Source: Massilia sp. Root335 | GTDB lineage: Bacteria > Pseudomonadota > Gammaproteobacteria > Burkholderiales > Burkholderiaceae_D | Reading direction: 5' to 3' | Assembly: GCF_001425685.1 (NCBI RefSeq) | Contig: NZ_LMCY01000004.1 | Coordinates: 124,541 to 188,540, forward strand | Length of the DNA: 64,000 bases | Shown here: positions 8,616-17,900 of the stretch, piece by piece | How positions within the stretch are numbered: position 1 is the stretch's first letter | Layout: every line of letters begins with the position of its first letter | The notes under the pieces: generated by a model | What the model was told of the DNA's origin: nothing | Seen by the model: only the letters and a program-made list of their open reading frames with translations | Database searches by the model: none | Made by a program: the position numbers and the translations under genes

Positions 8616-9086
8616 TCAGTCGTGCACGCTGCGCCGCCCGACCAGCACGTGCGCGACGAACAGCACGGCCACCGCGAAGCCGACGCTCCAGTGCAGCAGC
8701 GACCACACCGGACGGTCGCCTTCTCCGGCCACGTAATACAGGCCGTAGCCGGTCAGGGTCAGGAAGGACAGCGTCGCGATCATCGCCCAGCCGGTGAGTG
8801 CATTCCGCCCGGCCCGCAGCGCCCGGCGCACGTGATGGTGCAGCAGGCTGCCGACGAAGAACAACGCCGCCATCGCCGCCGCGCCGTGCAATTTCATGGC
8901 CCACGGTTCGAGCGGATTGACCGATTCGCCGAACTCGGTCACGGGGCGCAAAAAGTAATGCAGCACCAGCCAGGCCGCGCCCGACAAGAGCAGCAGGATG
9001 CCGGTCGCGTAGACGCTGCGGCGATGCCAGCGTTCGAGCTTGAAGGATAACAGGCGGCCGGTGGTCGTGCCGGGCATACGGGTCAT
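8616..9086 (-). CDS. four-helix b-type membrane protein (DUF4405/ferric-reductase-like)
   Basis: 156 residues with four predicted membrane helices and several histidines at helix edges (WH near 21, KLHG near 66, HHHV near 84, LLHW near 130, AH near 144), suggesting b-heme ligation. It closes an operon with FMN-binding and ApbE genes, so it probably passes quinol electrons from the inner membrane to the periplasmic flavoprotein. Membrane topology is clear; heme binding and family are inferred. Confidence 0.65.
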   Translation of the reverse strand: MTRMPGTTTGRLLSFKLERWHRRSVYATGILLLLSGAAWLVLHYFLRPVTEFGESVNPLEPWAMKLHGAAAMAALFFVGSLLHHHVRRALRAGRNALTGWAMIATLSFLTLTGYGLYYVAGEGDRPVWSLLHWSVGFAVAVLFVAHVLVGRRSVHD

Positions 9087-9093
9087 AAATAAC

Positions 9094-9915
9094 TCAGATC
9101 AGGAATGCGGTGGCGCCGAGCGCGGCCAGGGCCGGGTGGGCGCAATCGCCGGTCGCCAGCACCACCTTGGTCAGCGCGTCCGCCACGGCGCAGCGGCCGG
9201 CGCGCACGGATGCGCTGGCGGTCGATACCAGCGGGTGGCCGTCGCGCGCGTCGAGCAGGGCGCTGACCACGCCGCCGCGATGCTCGCGCGCCGAAAAATA
9301 ACTGCCGGACGTCGCCAGGGCCGCGCCGCACAGCATTATATGCCGCGCCGCCTGGCCGGGGGCGCCGGGCGCGCGCACCGCGACCGGCACCTGCATCGTA
9401 CCGAAGGCGCGCAGGTCGCCGCCGGCATTCACGCAGCCGCCCGGCACCCCCGCCGCCTCCAGGACGGCGACCGCGGCATCGACGACATACCCCTTGGCGA
9501 TGCCGCCGACGTCGATCCAGCCCGCGCCGCGCTTGCGCACGTCGCCTTCGCCGTCGAGCGCGAACACGGCGGCCGACGTGCGCGCGGACGGCCGTGCCTG
9601 CTCCGGCGCGGGAGACGGCAACATCTGGCGATCGACCAGCCAGGGCGCGCAGGCGATGTCGAAGGCGCCGCCGGACAGGTCGGCGATTTCGCCGGCCAGC
9701 CGCAGGACGTTCCAGGTGGCGGCATCCACGCGCACCACGTCGCCCGGCAGCGCACGGTTGATGCGCGCGATGTCGCTGGCGCCGTCATGAAAGCTCATCA
9801 GCCGGTGCAGGCGCGCGATCTCGGCGAAGGCCGCCGTGACCGCGTCCTGGCTCGCCGTTCCCTCGACGCTGATGTCGACGAGGGTGCCGAGCCAGGGCTG
9901 CGCGCGGCGGATCAT
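9094..9915 (-). CDS. apbE: ApbE-family FAD:protein FMN transferase
   Basis: 273 residues. ApbE hallmarks are present: SFHDGASDIARIN near the start, GGAFDIACAPWL, DVGGIAKGYVVD and NAGGDLRAFG. ApbE covalently attaches FMN from FAD to a Thr/Ser in FMN-binding domains. The start ATG overlaps the stop of the FMN-binding gene (ATGA), so enzyme and probable substrate are translationally coupled. Many ApbE proteins are lipoproteins; this start gives no obvious signal sequence, so either it acts in the cytoplasm or translocation is unusual. The upstream frame is open but is a shadow of the FMN-binding gene. Confidence 0.88.
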   Translation of the reverse strand: MIRRAQPWLGTLVDISVEGTASQDAVTAAFAEIARLHRLMSFHDGASDIARINRALPGDVVRVDAATWNVLRLAGEIADLSGGAFDIACAPWLVDRQMLPSPAPEQARPSARTSAAVFALDGEGDVRKRGAGWIDVGGIAKGYVVDAAVAVLEAAGVPGGCVNAGGDLRAFGTMQVPVAVRAPGAPGQAARHIMLCGAALATSGSYFSAREHRGGVVSALLDARDGHPLVSTASASVRAGRCAVADALTKVVLATGDCAHPALAALGATAFLI

Positions 9916-10448
9916 CTGGCCAGCGCGACCTGGGCCACGGCGGCGATGCGGCGCACGCCGTCGGTGACGTGCGTGCAGGACAGGGTGGCGCCGCTGATGT
10001 TGTTGATGCCGCCGCCGATGCGCAAATCCCCGCTCCTGGCGCTCTTGCCGACGAATTGCCGGCGCCATGCGGGCAGCCGGATCTCGCTGCCGTGGCTTTC
10101 GCGGTACGCCAGGATTTCGACCTGGCGCACGCTGGCGTCCGGGTTGACGCCGACCGCGTAGGAGATCAGCTCGAATTTGCCGATCACGTCGTCGAGCACC
10201 ATATAGCCGAGCAGTGTTTCGCCCTTGTAGGCGCCGACGACACGCCATTGCACCGAACGCGCCGGCAGCCCCGCGATCTGCTCGACCTGGCGCATCTGTG
10301 CCAGGTCCAGCGACAGCGGCCGGGAACGGAACGCGTCGGCTTCCGGGAACATCAGCTTTTGCGCCTGCTCCGGGCTGAGGTATTGCGTCGCGAAGGCCGG
10401 CGCGGCGACGGCGCCGGCGCCGAGAACGATCAAAGGAACATAGCGCAT
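9912..10448 (-). CDS. exported FMN-binding domain protein
   Basis: 178 residues with a signal peptide ending near AFA (residue 20). The C-terminal half is an FMN_bind domain with GGINNISGATLS; the SGAT (152-155) is the flavinylation motif and Thr155 the expected attachment site. It is probably flavinylated by the ApbE encoded next to it and would carry electrons in the periplasm, similar in principle to RnfG/NqrC domains but as a stand-alone protein. It lies 22 bases downstream of the porin gene in an iron-responsive-looking operon. Confidence 0.88.
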   Translation of the reverse strand: MRYVPLIVLGAGAVAAPAFATQYLSPEQAQKLMFPEADAFRSRPLSLDLAQMRQVEQIAGLPARSVQWRVVGAYKGETLLGYMVLDDVIGKFELISYAVGVNPDASVRQVEILAYRESHGSEIRLPAWRRQFVGKSARSGDLRIGGGINNISGATLSCTHVTDGVRRIAAVAQVALAR

Positions 10449-10470
10449 GACGATACCTCCGGAAGGCCGA

Positions 10471-11799
10471 TCAATAGGAGAAGCCGACGCCCAGGTTCAC
10501 CCGGTCGAGCGACTTATCTTGGCGGAATTTCTGATAATCGGCCTTGAGCACGACGCCCTGCGCGACCATCAGGTTGGCGCCGACGGTCGCGACGCGTTCG
10601 TACGGCGTGGTCGGCACGCCGAGGCCCGCGGGCTGCGACGCATACGTGCGGGCCGTATTAAAACTTTCGAAACGGGCGAACGGGCTGAGCGCATAGTCGG
10701 CGTTCTGCCAGAGGTGATAGGCGGCTTGCAAGTACCAGCCGGCGAAGCTGCTGGGGACCGGCACCGGATTGCCGACGAAGGTGGCGTTGAGCGCTTCCGT
10801 ATTCGAGATGTGGCCGTAGGCCCACAGCGCCGACAGGTCCCACGCGCCCGGCGTGTAGCGGGTGTGCAGCTCGGTCATGGTCACGCGCGCGTCGTCGCCG
10901 GCGAAGCCGGGCGTCGCGTGACCGGCCTTGCCCGTGAACACCGAGCCGCCGACGAGCAGCCCCGGGTAGCCGCGCCAGTTGAGCGCGCCGTGCAGCGACA
11001 GGTCGCGCGACTTGGCCAACTGCCCTTCCTGGTGGATGGCGCCCAGCGGCGATTCGCGGCCCTCGTCGGATGCCGGGTCCCACTTGGTCAAGTCAAAACC
11101 GGTGGTGAGGCCGGTGTCCCAGGTAAAACCGTCGCCGAACTCGCCCGACAGGCCGACGCCCGCTTCGCGCCAGGTCGTCGGGATGATCGCCGTCTCGACG
11201 AAATTGCGTTCGACGCCGTAGTAGGCGGTCGGCTCGTGATTCTGGTTCAGGAGGCCGACGGGCATCAGGTACAGGCCGGCCTTGCCGCGCAGGCCGGCGC
11301 CGAACTCGCGCTCGACATATAACTGCTCGATGGCCGATTCGCCGCTGTCCGTGGCCGACGCGATCGCGTGTTCCCACTCGAACTCCGCGACCACCTTCGT
11401 CTTGTCGTCGAAGCGGTGCTGGATGCCGATCACGGCGCGACGCAGGTCGGTCTGGGCGCCGCTCGCATTGCGCACCGGGTGGTTGTAGTTCACTTCGCCG
11501 TAGCCGGAGAAGACCGTGTCGGAGGCCGGGGCGACACTCGCCATCGACACCGGCGCCGCGACTGCCGGCTGGGAGGTTGCGGCGAGTGCGGCGGGCGCGG
11601 TCGACGCCGCGGGCGCCTCGGCGCGCGGGGCCGCGGCGGCCGCCTGCGCACGCTGCGCCGCGAGTTCGGCCTTCACCTGTTCCAGTTCGGCCGCGAGCTG
11701 CTCGACACGTTTCGCCAGGTCGGTCTGCTGGGCCATGGCCGCGACCGGGGCGGCAAGGAATGCGGCGGCCAGTGCCGCGCTGATGACACGTTGTTTCAT
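10471..11799 (-). CDS. outer-membrane porin (OprP/OprO-like) with N-terminal coiled coil
   Basis: 442 residues. A clear signal peptide (to MAQ, about residue 24) is followed by a coiled-coil heptad region (LAKRVEQLAAELEQVKAELAAQ) as in trimeric phosphate-selective-type porins, an Ala/Pro linker, then alternating beta strands of a barrel starting FSGYGEVNY and ending with the terminal aromatic VGFSY, the recognition signal for the BAM complex. It sits between the cytochrome c peroxidase and FMN-binding genes. The substrate is unknown; operon context suggests a role in metal or iron-linked uptake rather than phosphate. Confidence 0.8.
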   Translation of the reverse strand: MKQRVISAALAAAFLAAPVAAMAQQTDLAKRVEQLAAELEQVKAELAAQRAQAAAAAPRAEAPAASTAPAALAATSQPAVAAPVSMASVAPASDTVFSGYGEVNYNHPVRNASGAQTDLRRAVIGIQHRFDDKTKVVAEFEWEHAIASATDSGESAIEQLYVEREFGAGLRGKAGLYLMPVGLLNQNHEPTAYYGVERNFVETAIIPTTWREAGVGLSGEFGDGFTWDTGLTTGFDLTKWDPASDEGRESPLGAIHQEGQLAKSRDLSLHGALNWRGYPGLLVGGSVFTGKAGHATPGFAGDDARVTMTELHTRYTPGAWDLSALWAYGHISNTEALNATFVGNPVPVPSSFAGWYLQAAYHLWQNADYALSPFARFESFNTARTYASQPAGLGVPTTPYERVATVGANLMVAQGVVLKADYQKFRQDKSLDRVNLGVGFSY

Positions 11800-11817
11800 G
11801 GAGGTCCTTGGATGAAG

Positions 11818-13035
11818 TTAGTGTGGATAGCCGTCGGTGAGGGTGCCGAGGAACTGGACCAGATCCGCGATCTCGGCCTCGTTCAGTGCCGGGGCCATGC
11901 CCGGCCGGCGGTTGTACGGCACCTCGGTCGTGTTGACGTTCGCGCGCAGCGCCGGCGGCAGGTCGTCGAATTTGTCCACGGTCCCATCGGCATTGACGGG
12001 ATACCAGCGCTCCGGATTCGTATCGCGCGTGACGTAGAAGCGGACGACGTCGGTCAAATTGGTGAACGCACCGTTATGGAAGAACACCTTGCGCGTCGCC
12101 ACGTTGCGCAAGGTCGGCACCTTGAAGGCGCCGCACAGGTCCCTGCGCGCGACGAGATCGGTGCGGTCGGGGCCGCACAGGCCCAGGTCGAAATAGGCGG
12201 GATCGCGGGTGGCCGGGATGCGCGCATTGCGCGGCACGCCCAGGTTGTCATAGCTGAAATCGGTGAACAGGGGCGCGCTGCCGTCGGCACCGCGCGCGCT
12301 CGTATGACACGCCGCGCAATTGCCTTTGGATGGATTGTTGAACAGCGCCAGGCCGCGCAACTCCGCATCGGACAACGTCGCTTTGCCGGCCAGGAACAGG
12401 TCGTATTTCGAGTCGAACGGGTGGAAGCGCGGGTCCTCGTTCTCGAATTGCTGCAAGGCGAACTGGGCGCGATTGAACGCCTGGTCGACGTTATCAAAAA
12501 TATTGTCGCCGAACGTGGCCCGGAATTGCGCCGCATACGACGCGCGCTGCAGCCGTGCGACGACATCCGCCTTGCTGGCGTTGGCCATCTCGTGCGCCGC
12601 CAGGAACGGCCGCTCGGCCTGCTCCTCCAGCGTGCGCGCGCGGCCGTCGCGATCGAAACCGCCGACGGGCGTGCCGTCCGCCTCGAAGTGGAATGCCGGC
12701 GTCTGCTGCATGTAGCGCAGCGACGGCGACGCGCGGAAGCCCGGGACGTCGCCGTTCGGGCCGCCGAGCTGCACGGCGAAATCGTTGGTCGGACCGTGCG
12801 CGTTGTCGGGATTGTGGCAGGTTGCGCACGACTGGCGGCCGGAAGCCGACAGTGAGACGTCGTTATAGATCCGCTCGCCCAGGACCGCACTCGGGCTGAA
12901 CGACGACGACATGGTCCCGGCCGTCGACGTGGGAGACGGGGGCGTGCCGTCGGCGCCGCCGCCGCAAGCCGTGACGCCAGCCGCAAGAAGGATTGCCAGG
13001 AACAGGGGAGCACGGCGAGACGAAGGGCGACGCAT
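11818..13035 (-). CDS. diheme cytochrome c peroxidase/MauG family lipoprotein
   Basis: 405 residues. Signal with lipobox LAAGVTAC, lipid Cys about residue 24, followed by a Gly/Ser/Thr linker. Two heme c motifs are seen: CATCH (70-74) and CAACH (240-244), the standard arrangement of the bacterial di-heme peroxidase/MauG family. LRNVATRKVFFHNGAF near the C-terminus is also typical. Start: the ATG at 13035; a TTG two codons earlier is possible. The leader is short and no Shine-Dalgarno is obvious. First gene of a five-gene redox operon preceded by a strong promoter with a Fur-like palindrome. Whether it is a peroxidase or a MauG-type oxidase is not decidable here. Confidence 0.88.
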   Translation of the reverse strand: MRRPSSRRAPLFLAILLAAGVTACGGGADGTPPSPTSTAGTMSSSFSPSAVLGERIYNDVSLSASGRQSCATCHNPDNAHGPTNDFAVQLGGPNGDVPGFRASPSLRYMQQTPAFHFEADGTPVGGFDRDGRARTLEEQAERPFLAAHEMANASKADVVARLQRASYAAQFRATFGDNIFDNVDQAFNRAQFALQQFENEDPRFHPFDSKYDLFLAGKATLSDAELRGLALFNNPSKGNCAACHTSARGADGSAPLFTDFSYDNLGVPRNARIPATRDPAYFDLGLCGPDRTDLVARRDLCGAFKVPTLRNVATRKVFFHNGAFTNLTDVVRFYVTRDTNPERWYPVNADGTVDKFDDLPPALRANVNTTEVPYNRRPGMAPALNEAEIADLVQFLGTLTDGYPH

Positions 13036-13062
13036 ACGCAAACGATAATAAGAATCTAAATG

Positions 13063-13073
13063 AGAATTATTCT
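13063..13073. promoter_or_regulatory. Fur-like operator
   Basis: AGAATTATTCT is a perfect palindrome inside TGAGAATTATTCTAA, close to the Fur 7-1-7 pattern, with a further GATAAT half-site at 13044-13049. It overlaps the -10 of the promoter below, the classic position for iron-dependent repression. Confidence 0.6.
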
Positions 13074-13097
13074 AATTTGTAGAAATGTACTTGACAA
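13069..13097 (-). promoter_or_regulatory. sigma70-like promoter of the redox operon
   Basis: Minus strand TTGTCA (13097-13092), 17-bp spacer, TAGAAT (13074-13069); transcription would start near 13062, about 27 bases before the cytochrome c peroxidase ATG. Confidence 0.65.
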
Positions 13098-13535
13098 CGT
13101 ACGTACTGAAAATCGACGGGCAATTCTCGGACTGATGTATCCGATTAGCAACGATCTCCACCGCGGGCCCCTTCTGCGCCGAGGGGCCTCCTGTCGGCTA
13201 GTAAATTTCATGTCCTACATTAAAAGTTATTGTAATTGCGGCATGCCACCGGCCAATGGCATCATAAACTACGCAAATGTCTGCTATATATAAAAAACAA
13301 TAACGCTGAAGTTCGCAAGGATTCCGATCGGAGTCCCCATGCTGCCTCGGCGCCAGGATTGCACGCCGGGGAACCAGCCGTCCCGTTACCAGTCGCGTAC
13401 ATCCCCTTTCAGACGCATCCACCCTGGCGTGCGCATCCCGTGCGGCGCGGCGACTCTGACGCCGCGCTTCGGCACGGTGTCGCGAGATCCATGAACAACG
13501 AGTTAACACAACAGAAAGCAGAAAGGAATACCACC
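13098..13535. other. intergenic region, divergent
   Basis: Between the minus-strand redox operon and the plus-strand lipoprotein gene. Small open frames run through it but none has a convincing start, Shine-Dalgarno or protein character. The AT-rich part around 13215-13310 is the likely promoter zone of the lipoprotein gene; no clear -35/-10 pair was picked. Confidence 0.5.
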
Positions 13536-14861
13536 ATGAGGAGACCAGCGATGAAGTTCGAGGTATCAGCGATTGCGCTTGGCTGCATCGCGCTGCTGAG
13601 CGGCTGCGGCGGCGGTAGCGGCGGCTCGGGCAACGGCGGCTTGGACCAGACCATGACCTTCCCACTCCCGTTCGCGGGCCAGGCAATGATCGGCGTGCCG
13701 CCCAATACGGCGACGGCCACGCTGACAGCGACGGCGAGTTCGGGCGCGACCGTGACCTATACGTCGAACACGCCGACTATTTGCAGCGTCAGCGGGGATC
13801 AACTGTCGCTGCTGAAAGCGGGTGAGTGTTCGGTGACCGCCACCCAGGCCGGTTCGAACGGCTATGCCCCGGTCTCGCAGCGCCAGATTATCGTCGTTCC
13901 CAAGAATCCTCAGGTTGTGGCCAAGTTCCCCAACCCGGGTTGGCAGCCCGTCGGTGCTGCGCCGGTGCAACTGGCCGCAAGCTTCAACTCGGGTCTTCCG
14001 GTCACCTTCACGAGCAAGACGCCGAATGTGTGCTCGGTCAGCGGAACGACGATGACCACGCTCGCCGACGGCATGTGCACGGTCACCGCCCAGCAGGCCG
14101 GCAACGATGTCTATGCGGCGACGGCGGTGGACAGGAACATTCCGGTCGGCACCGAAAAGCCGGCCATGCTGAATTTCGCGAGCGGCTACAAGGACAACAC
14201 GAGCACCAAGGAAGGCCTCCTCGGGCACTTGGGTAATCAGTGGTGGTGCCAGCAATGCGACATCGCCGTTCCCGGTGACGGTAGCAGCCTCACCTTTACC
14301 ACGTCTTTCGATTCGGCTCCGCAACCATCGGACTGGAACTATAACTCGGCGTCGTTCTGGATGTTCGGCGCCGGCATTCTGGACGCCAGCGATCTCTATT
14401 CGCCCGACGGCACGTACCAGTTCGGCGTCAAGGCTTCCGCTCTCAGCGACCCTTCCAAGCCCAAAGGCGCACAGATCGACATCCAGTCGGGCCTGCATTT
14501 CAATCTCGCGCAAAACCCCGAATGGTTCGGTGCGGCCAATAACAAGTTCAACGTCGAACTGACCCTCGGTCACTTCAACCTCAACAAGGTCGACGCCAAG
14601 GGCAACGCATGCGCCGTGACCCTGCAGGCCACGGTGCAGCCAGCCGCCGCCGCCGCCGCGGACTACAGCATTGGCCTCAAGGATCAGTTCACGATCAGCC
14701 AGACGTGTGACCTGACCGGGCTGGACCTCTGGGATGAGCTGCAGCATTACCCGGTCGTCAAGCTCAGGTTCACCGCAGTACAGCCGAACGCGCAGGTGGC
14801 CAATGCATCGGGCAAATACGTGACCCAGTTCAAGCTGACGGGCCCGATCTACTTCCAGTGA
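13536..14861 (+). CDS. lipoprotein with two Ig-like repeats and a C-terminal domain of unknown type
   Basis: 441 residues. Lipobox LLSGC then a Gly/Ser-rich linker. Two repeats of about 75 residues share the pattern VTYTSNTPTICSVSG...GECSVTATQAG and VTFTSKTPNVCSVSG...GMCTVTAQQAG, each with two cysteines, resembling bacterial Ig-like surface domains. The remaining 230 residues (from about 205) contain WWCQQCD and aromatic-rich stretches, possibly ligand or sugar binding, but the family was not recognised. Two starts are plausible: this ATG (GAAAGGA 8 bases before) or the one at 13551 (GAGGAG 7 bases before). It precedes a TonB-dependent receptor by 70 bases, so it may be the receptor's surface partner, in the manner of SusD-type pairs. 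Confidence 0.75.
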   Translation: MRRPAMKFEVSAIALGCIALLSGCGGGSGGSGNGGLDQTMTFPLPFAGQAMIGVPPNTATATLTATASSGATVTYTSNTPTICSVSGDQLSLLKAGECSVTATQAGSNGYAPVSQRQIIVVPKNPQVVAKFPNPGWQPVGAAPVQLAASFNSGLPVTFTSKTPNVCSVSGTTMTTLADGMCTVTAQQAGNDVYAATAVDRNIPVGTEKPAMLNFASGYKDNTSTKEGLLGHLGNQWWCQQCDIAVPGDGSSLTFTTSFDSAPQPSDWNYNSASFWMFGAGILDASDLYSPDGTYQFGVKASALSDPSKPKGAQIDIQSGLHFNLAQNPEWFGAANNKFNVELTLGHFNLNKVDAKGNACAVTLQATVQPAAAAAADYSIGLKDQFTISQTCDLTGLDLWDELQHYPVVKLRFTAVQPNAQVANASGKYVTQFKLTGPIYFQ

Positions 14862-14931
14862 CAGCAGGCTGATTTTTACCGCCGCCGCACGGCACGGTGG
14901 CAACCAAGGCATACACAAGAGGACACAGATA

Positions 14932-17900
14932 ATGACAAGAGTTGAGACGAAGATCGTGAGGAAACCGATCAAGATGACCGCGCTGGCGCTGGCCGCGGCG
15001 CAGGTCGCGCTGCTGTGCGGCTCCGCCGCGCACGCGCAGACGGAGGCGCCGGCGTCGGAACAGAGTGCCAAGGACGGCGCAACCAACACCGTCGTGGTGA
15101 CCGGCCAGCGCAAGCAGCTGGAGACCGCGGCGGCGATCAAGCGGAATGCCGACCAGATCGTTGATTCGGTCGTGGCCGACGAGGCCGGCAAGCTGCCGGA
15201 CAAGTCGATCACCGAAGTGCTGCAGCGGGTGGTGGGGGTCACGATGGACCGCAACCGCTCGCGCCAGGGCGCCAATCTGGCCGCGAACGGCCTGGAATTC
15301 AACGTCGAAGGCTCGGGCATCCAGGTGCGCGGCCTGTCCTGGGGATCGTCCACGCTGAACGGGCGTGAATCCTTCTCGGCCGGCTGGCCTGGACGTGAAT
15401 TGAGCTGGGGCGACGTGCCGCCGGAACTGATGGCGGGCGTGGACGTGTACAAGAACCCCTCGGCCGAACTGATCGAAGGCGGCATCAGCGGCCAGGTCGA
15501 CCTGCGCACGCGGCTGCCGTTCGACGCCAAGGGCCAATATGGCGCGCTGACCGCCTCGGGCAATTATGCCGAGCTGGGCAAGACCAAATCGCCAGGCTTC
15601 TCCGGCTTGTATTCGAACCGGTGGAAGACCTCCATGGGCGAATTTGGCGCGCTGGTGGATTTGTCGCTTAACAAAACCAGGAACCGCTTCGATACGCTCA
15701 ACCAATCCGTCTATTATCCGAGGAGCGGTCTCATTCCAGGCCAGACGGCGTGGGTGCCGGTCGGCGCTGACTGGGGCACCACCACCGGACAAAACCAGCG
15801 TACGGGCATCTATGGGGCGTTGCAGTGGAAAAACAGCAGCATGGAGTCATCGCTGACATACTTCGATTCCGCTTTCCACGAAACGACGTATAACAGCGAG
15901 ATCGGCATTTCCGCCAGCTCCAACTACGGCGATCCCGAAGATCCCTACAAGGTCGTGTACACGGACGCCAAGTTCGACAGCAACGGCGTCTTCCAATCGG
16001 GCGTACTGAGCCATCCGCTCGGCGGCAGGGGCGCGAACCAGTTCGCGGACGGCGGCATCGGCACGAACGTCACGCAGAATTACCGCGATGTGCATGGACG
16101 CACGCGCGAACTGGCCTGGAACTTCAAGTGGCGGGTCAATGAAAGCTGGACGTTCCAGAACGATCTGCAATGGGTTCACGCCACCAATTCCGGCGACTAC
16201 GGCATGATCAACCTCGGCACCTTCGCGCCGAGCATCGGCATCAATGAATCCGGCTCGCGGCCCTCGTACTTTTTCGATGACAAGACGCGCGCTTTCCTGG
16301 CCGATGCGGGCAACTACTACTGGGGTATTTCGCAGCCTGAAGTCAACAAGGCCAAGGCGGATCTGTATGCGTGGAAGGTGGACGGCAAATACAGCTTCGA
16401 TCATCCGGTGCTGCGCGATTTCCGCTTTGGCTTACGCGTGACGGAACGTTCTTCGCGTAAGGACAAGAATGCCGGGACGGGTTGGAAATCCTACGCCGAA
16501 GACTGGGCCGTGCTGCCCACCAAGGTGGCGGGGCAGTTGCCGAACGTCTCCGATTTGAGCTGGCAGCGCAGTAACTTCGGCTATATGAGCGACCCGAAGT
16601 ATGCGGCCCTGGGCACCGTCGTCCCCTACACGTTCCCCGACTTCTTCAATGGCAGGATGTCTGCGCCGCCAACGGTCATCGTACCTGCCATGGCGATGGT
16701 CATGGATAAACCGGCCGCGTACCGGAACTTGTTGACCGCGCTGAAATATAACTGCATGGACGACAATGCGATCAAGGGCGGCAGTACTGATTGTTCGACG
16801 GCCGGCAGTGACTGGAAACCGGATGGCTACAGCAACGATCCGCAATACGTCAGCAAGCACAACGAAGGCACCCAGGCCGTGCACGGCACCCTGCGCTTCG
16901 CCTTCGACGACTGGAAATATCCGGTGGAGGGCAATGTGGGCGCCCGCGTGGTCCGGACCAGCACGACGGCCCACGGCTACACGGTGTTCAAGCCACAATA
17001 TAGCCAGACCACCAATCCGAACGTTCCCCGGTTTGGCGAGGTCGACGAGCCGCTCGATCTCAAGGCCAGTCACGTCGACGTGATCCCCAGCCTGAACCTG
17101 AAGGCGAACCTGACGGACAAGCTGCAGGCGCGGTTGGCGCTGTCCCGCGGCATTTCCCGTCCCGGCTTCGATCAGATGCAGGAATACATCACCCTGTCGC
17201 AGAACGTGATCAACGACCCCAACGACAGCAAGAAGATCAGCACGATCACCTACACCGGCAAGAATGACGGTAACGTGAATTTGCAGCCGCTCAAGTCGAA
17301 CAACTTCGACGTGTCGCTGGAATGGTATCCGAATCCGGGGCAGTCGCTGACCGCCGCGGTGTTCTACAAACAGGTCAAGGACATCATCCTGTCCGAAACC
17401 TATACGAGGACCTATAAGGATCTCGCCGGCGAGGATATGGACTTCACGATCACCGGGCCGGCCAATGCGGCCAAGGCCAGGGTGCGCGGCGTCGAGCTGG
17501 CCGGTATGACCTACCTCGATCACCTGCCTGGCCTGAGCGACAAACTGCCCGACTGGGCGAAGGGTTTCGGCGTGTCGTCGAACTTCACCTACATCGACGG
17601 CAAGCAGCAACTGTATCACCCGTTCAAGTCGGATTATTGCCCGTCCGGCGCCCTGACGGGTAGCGCCATGCTGTTTGGTTGCGACACCAACGGCATGCCA
17701 TTCAAGGATATGCCGCTGCCGTACATGTCGAAGCGCGCATTCAACCTGGCGTTCATGTACGACCACGGTCCGGTGTCGGCGCGCCTGGCTTATAGCTGGC
17801 GTGACCGCACGCTGCTGGCGACGGGTGTCTACGGCGCCAGCGGCAGCAATGGCACCAGCGCCGATCCGGCGCGCGCGGATGCCAACGGCAACGAGCCGAC

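Noticed and set aside
13060..13293. 77-codon plus-strand ORF over the redox-operon promoter
   Set aside because: It starts inside the promoter/operator and has no ribosome site or protein character.
13236..13535. N-terminal extension of the Ig-repeat lipoprotein
   Set aside because: The lipoprotein signal and good Shine-Dalgarno sites lie at 13536/13551; upstream residues look noncoding.
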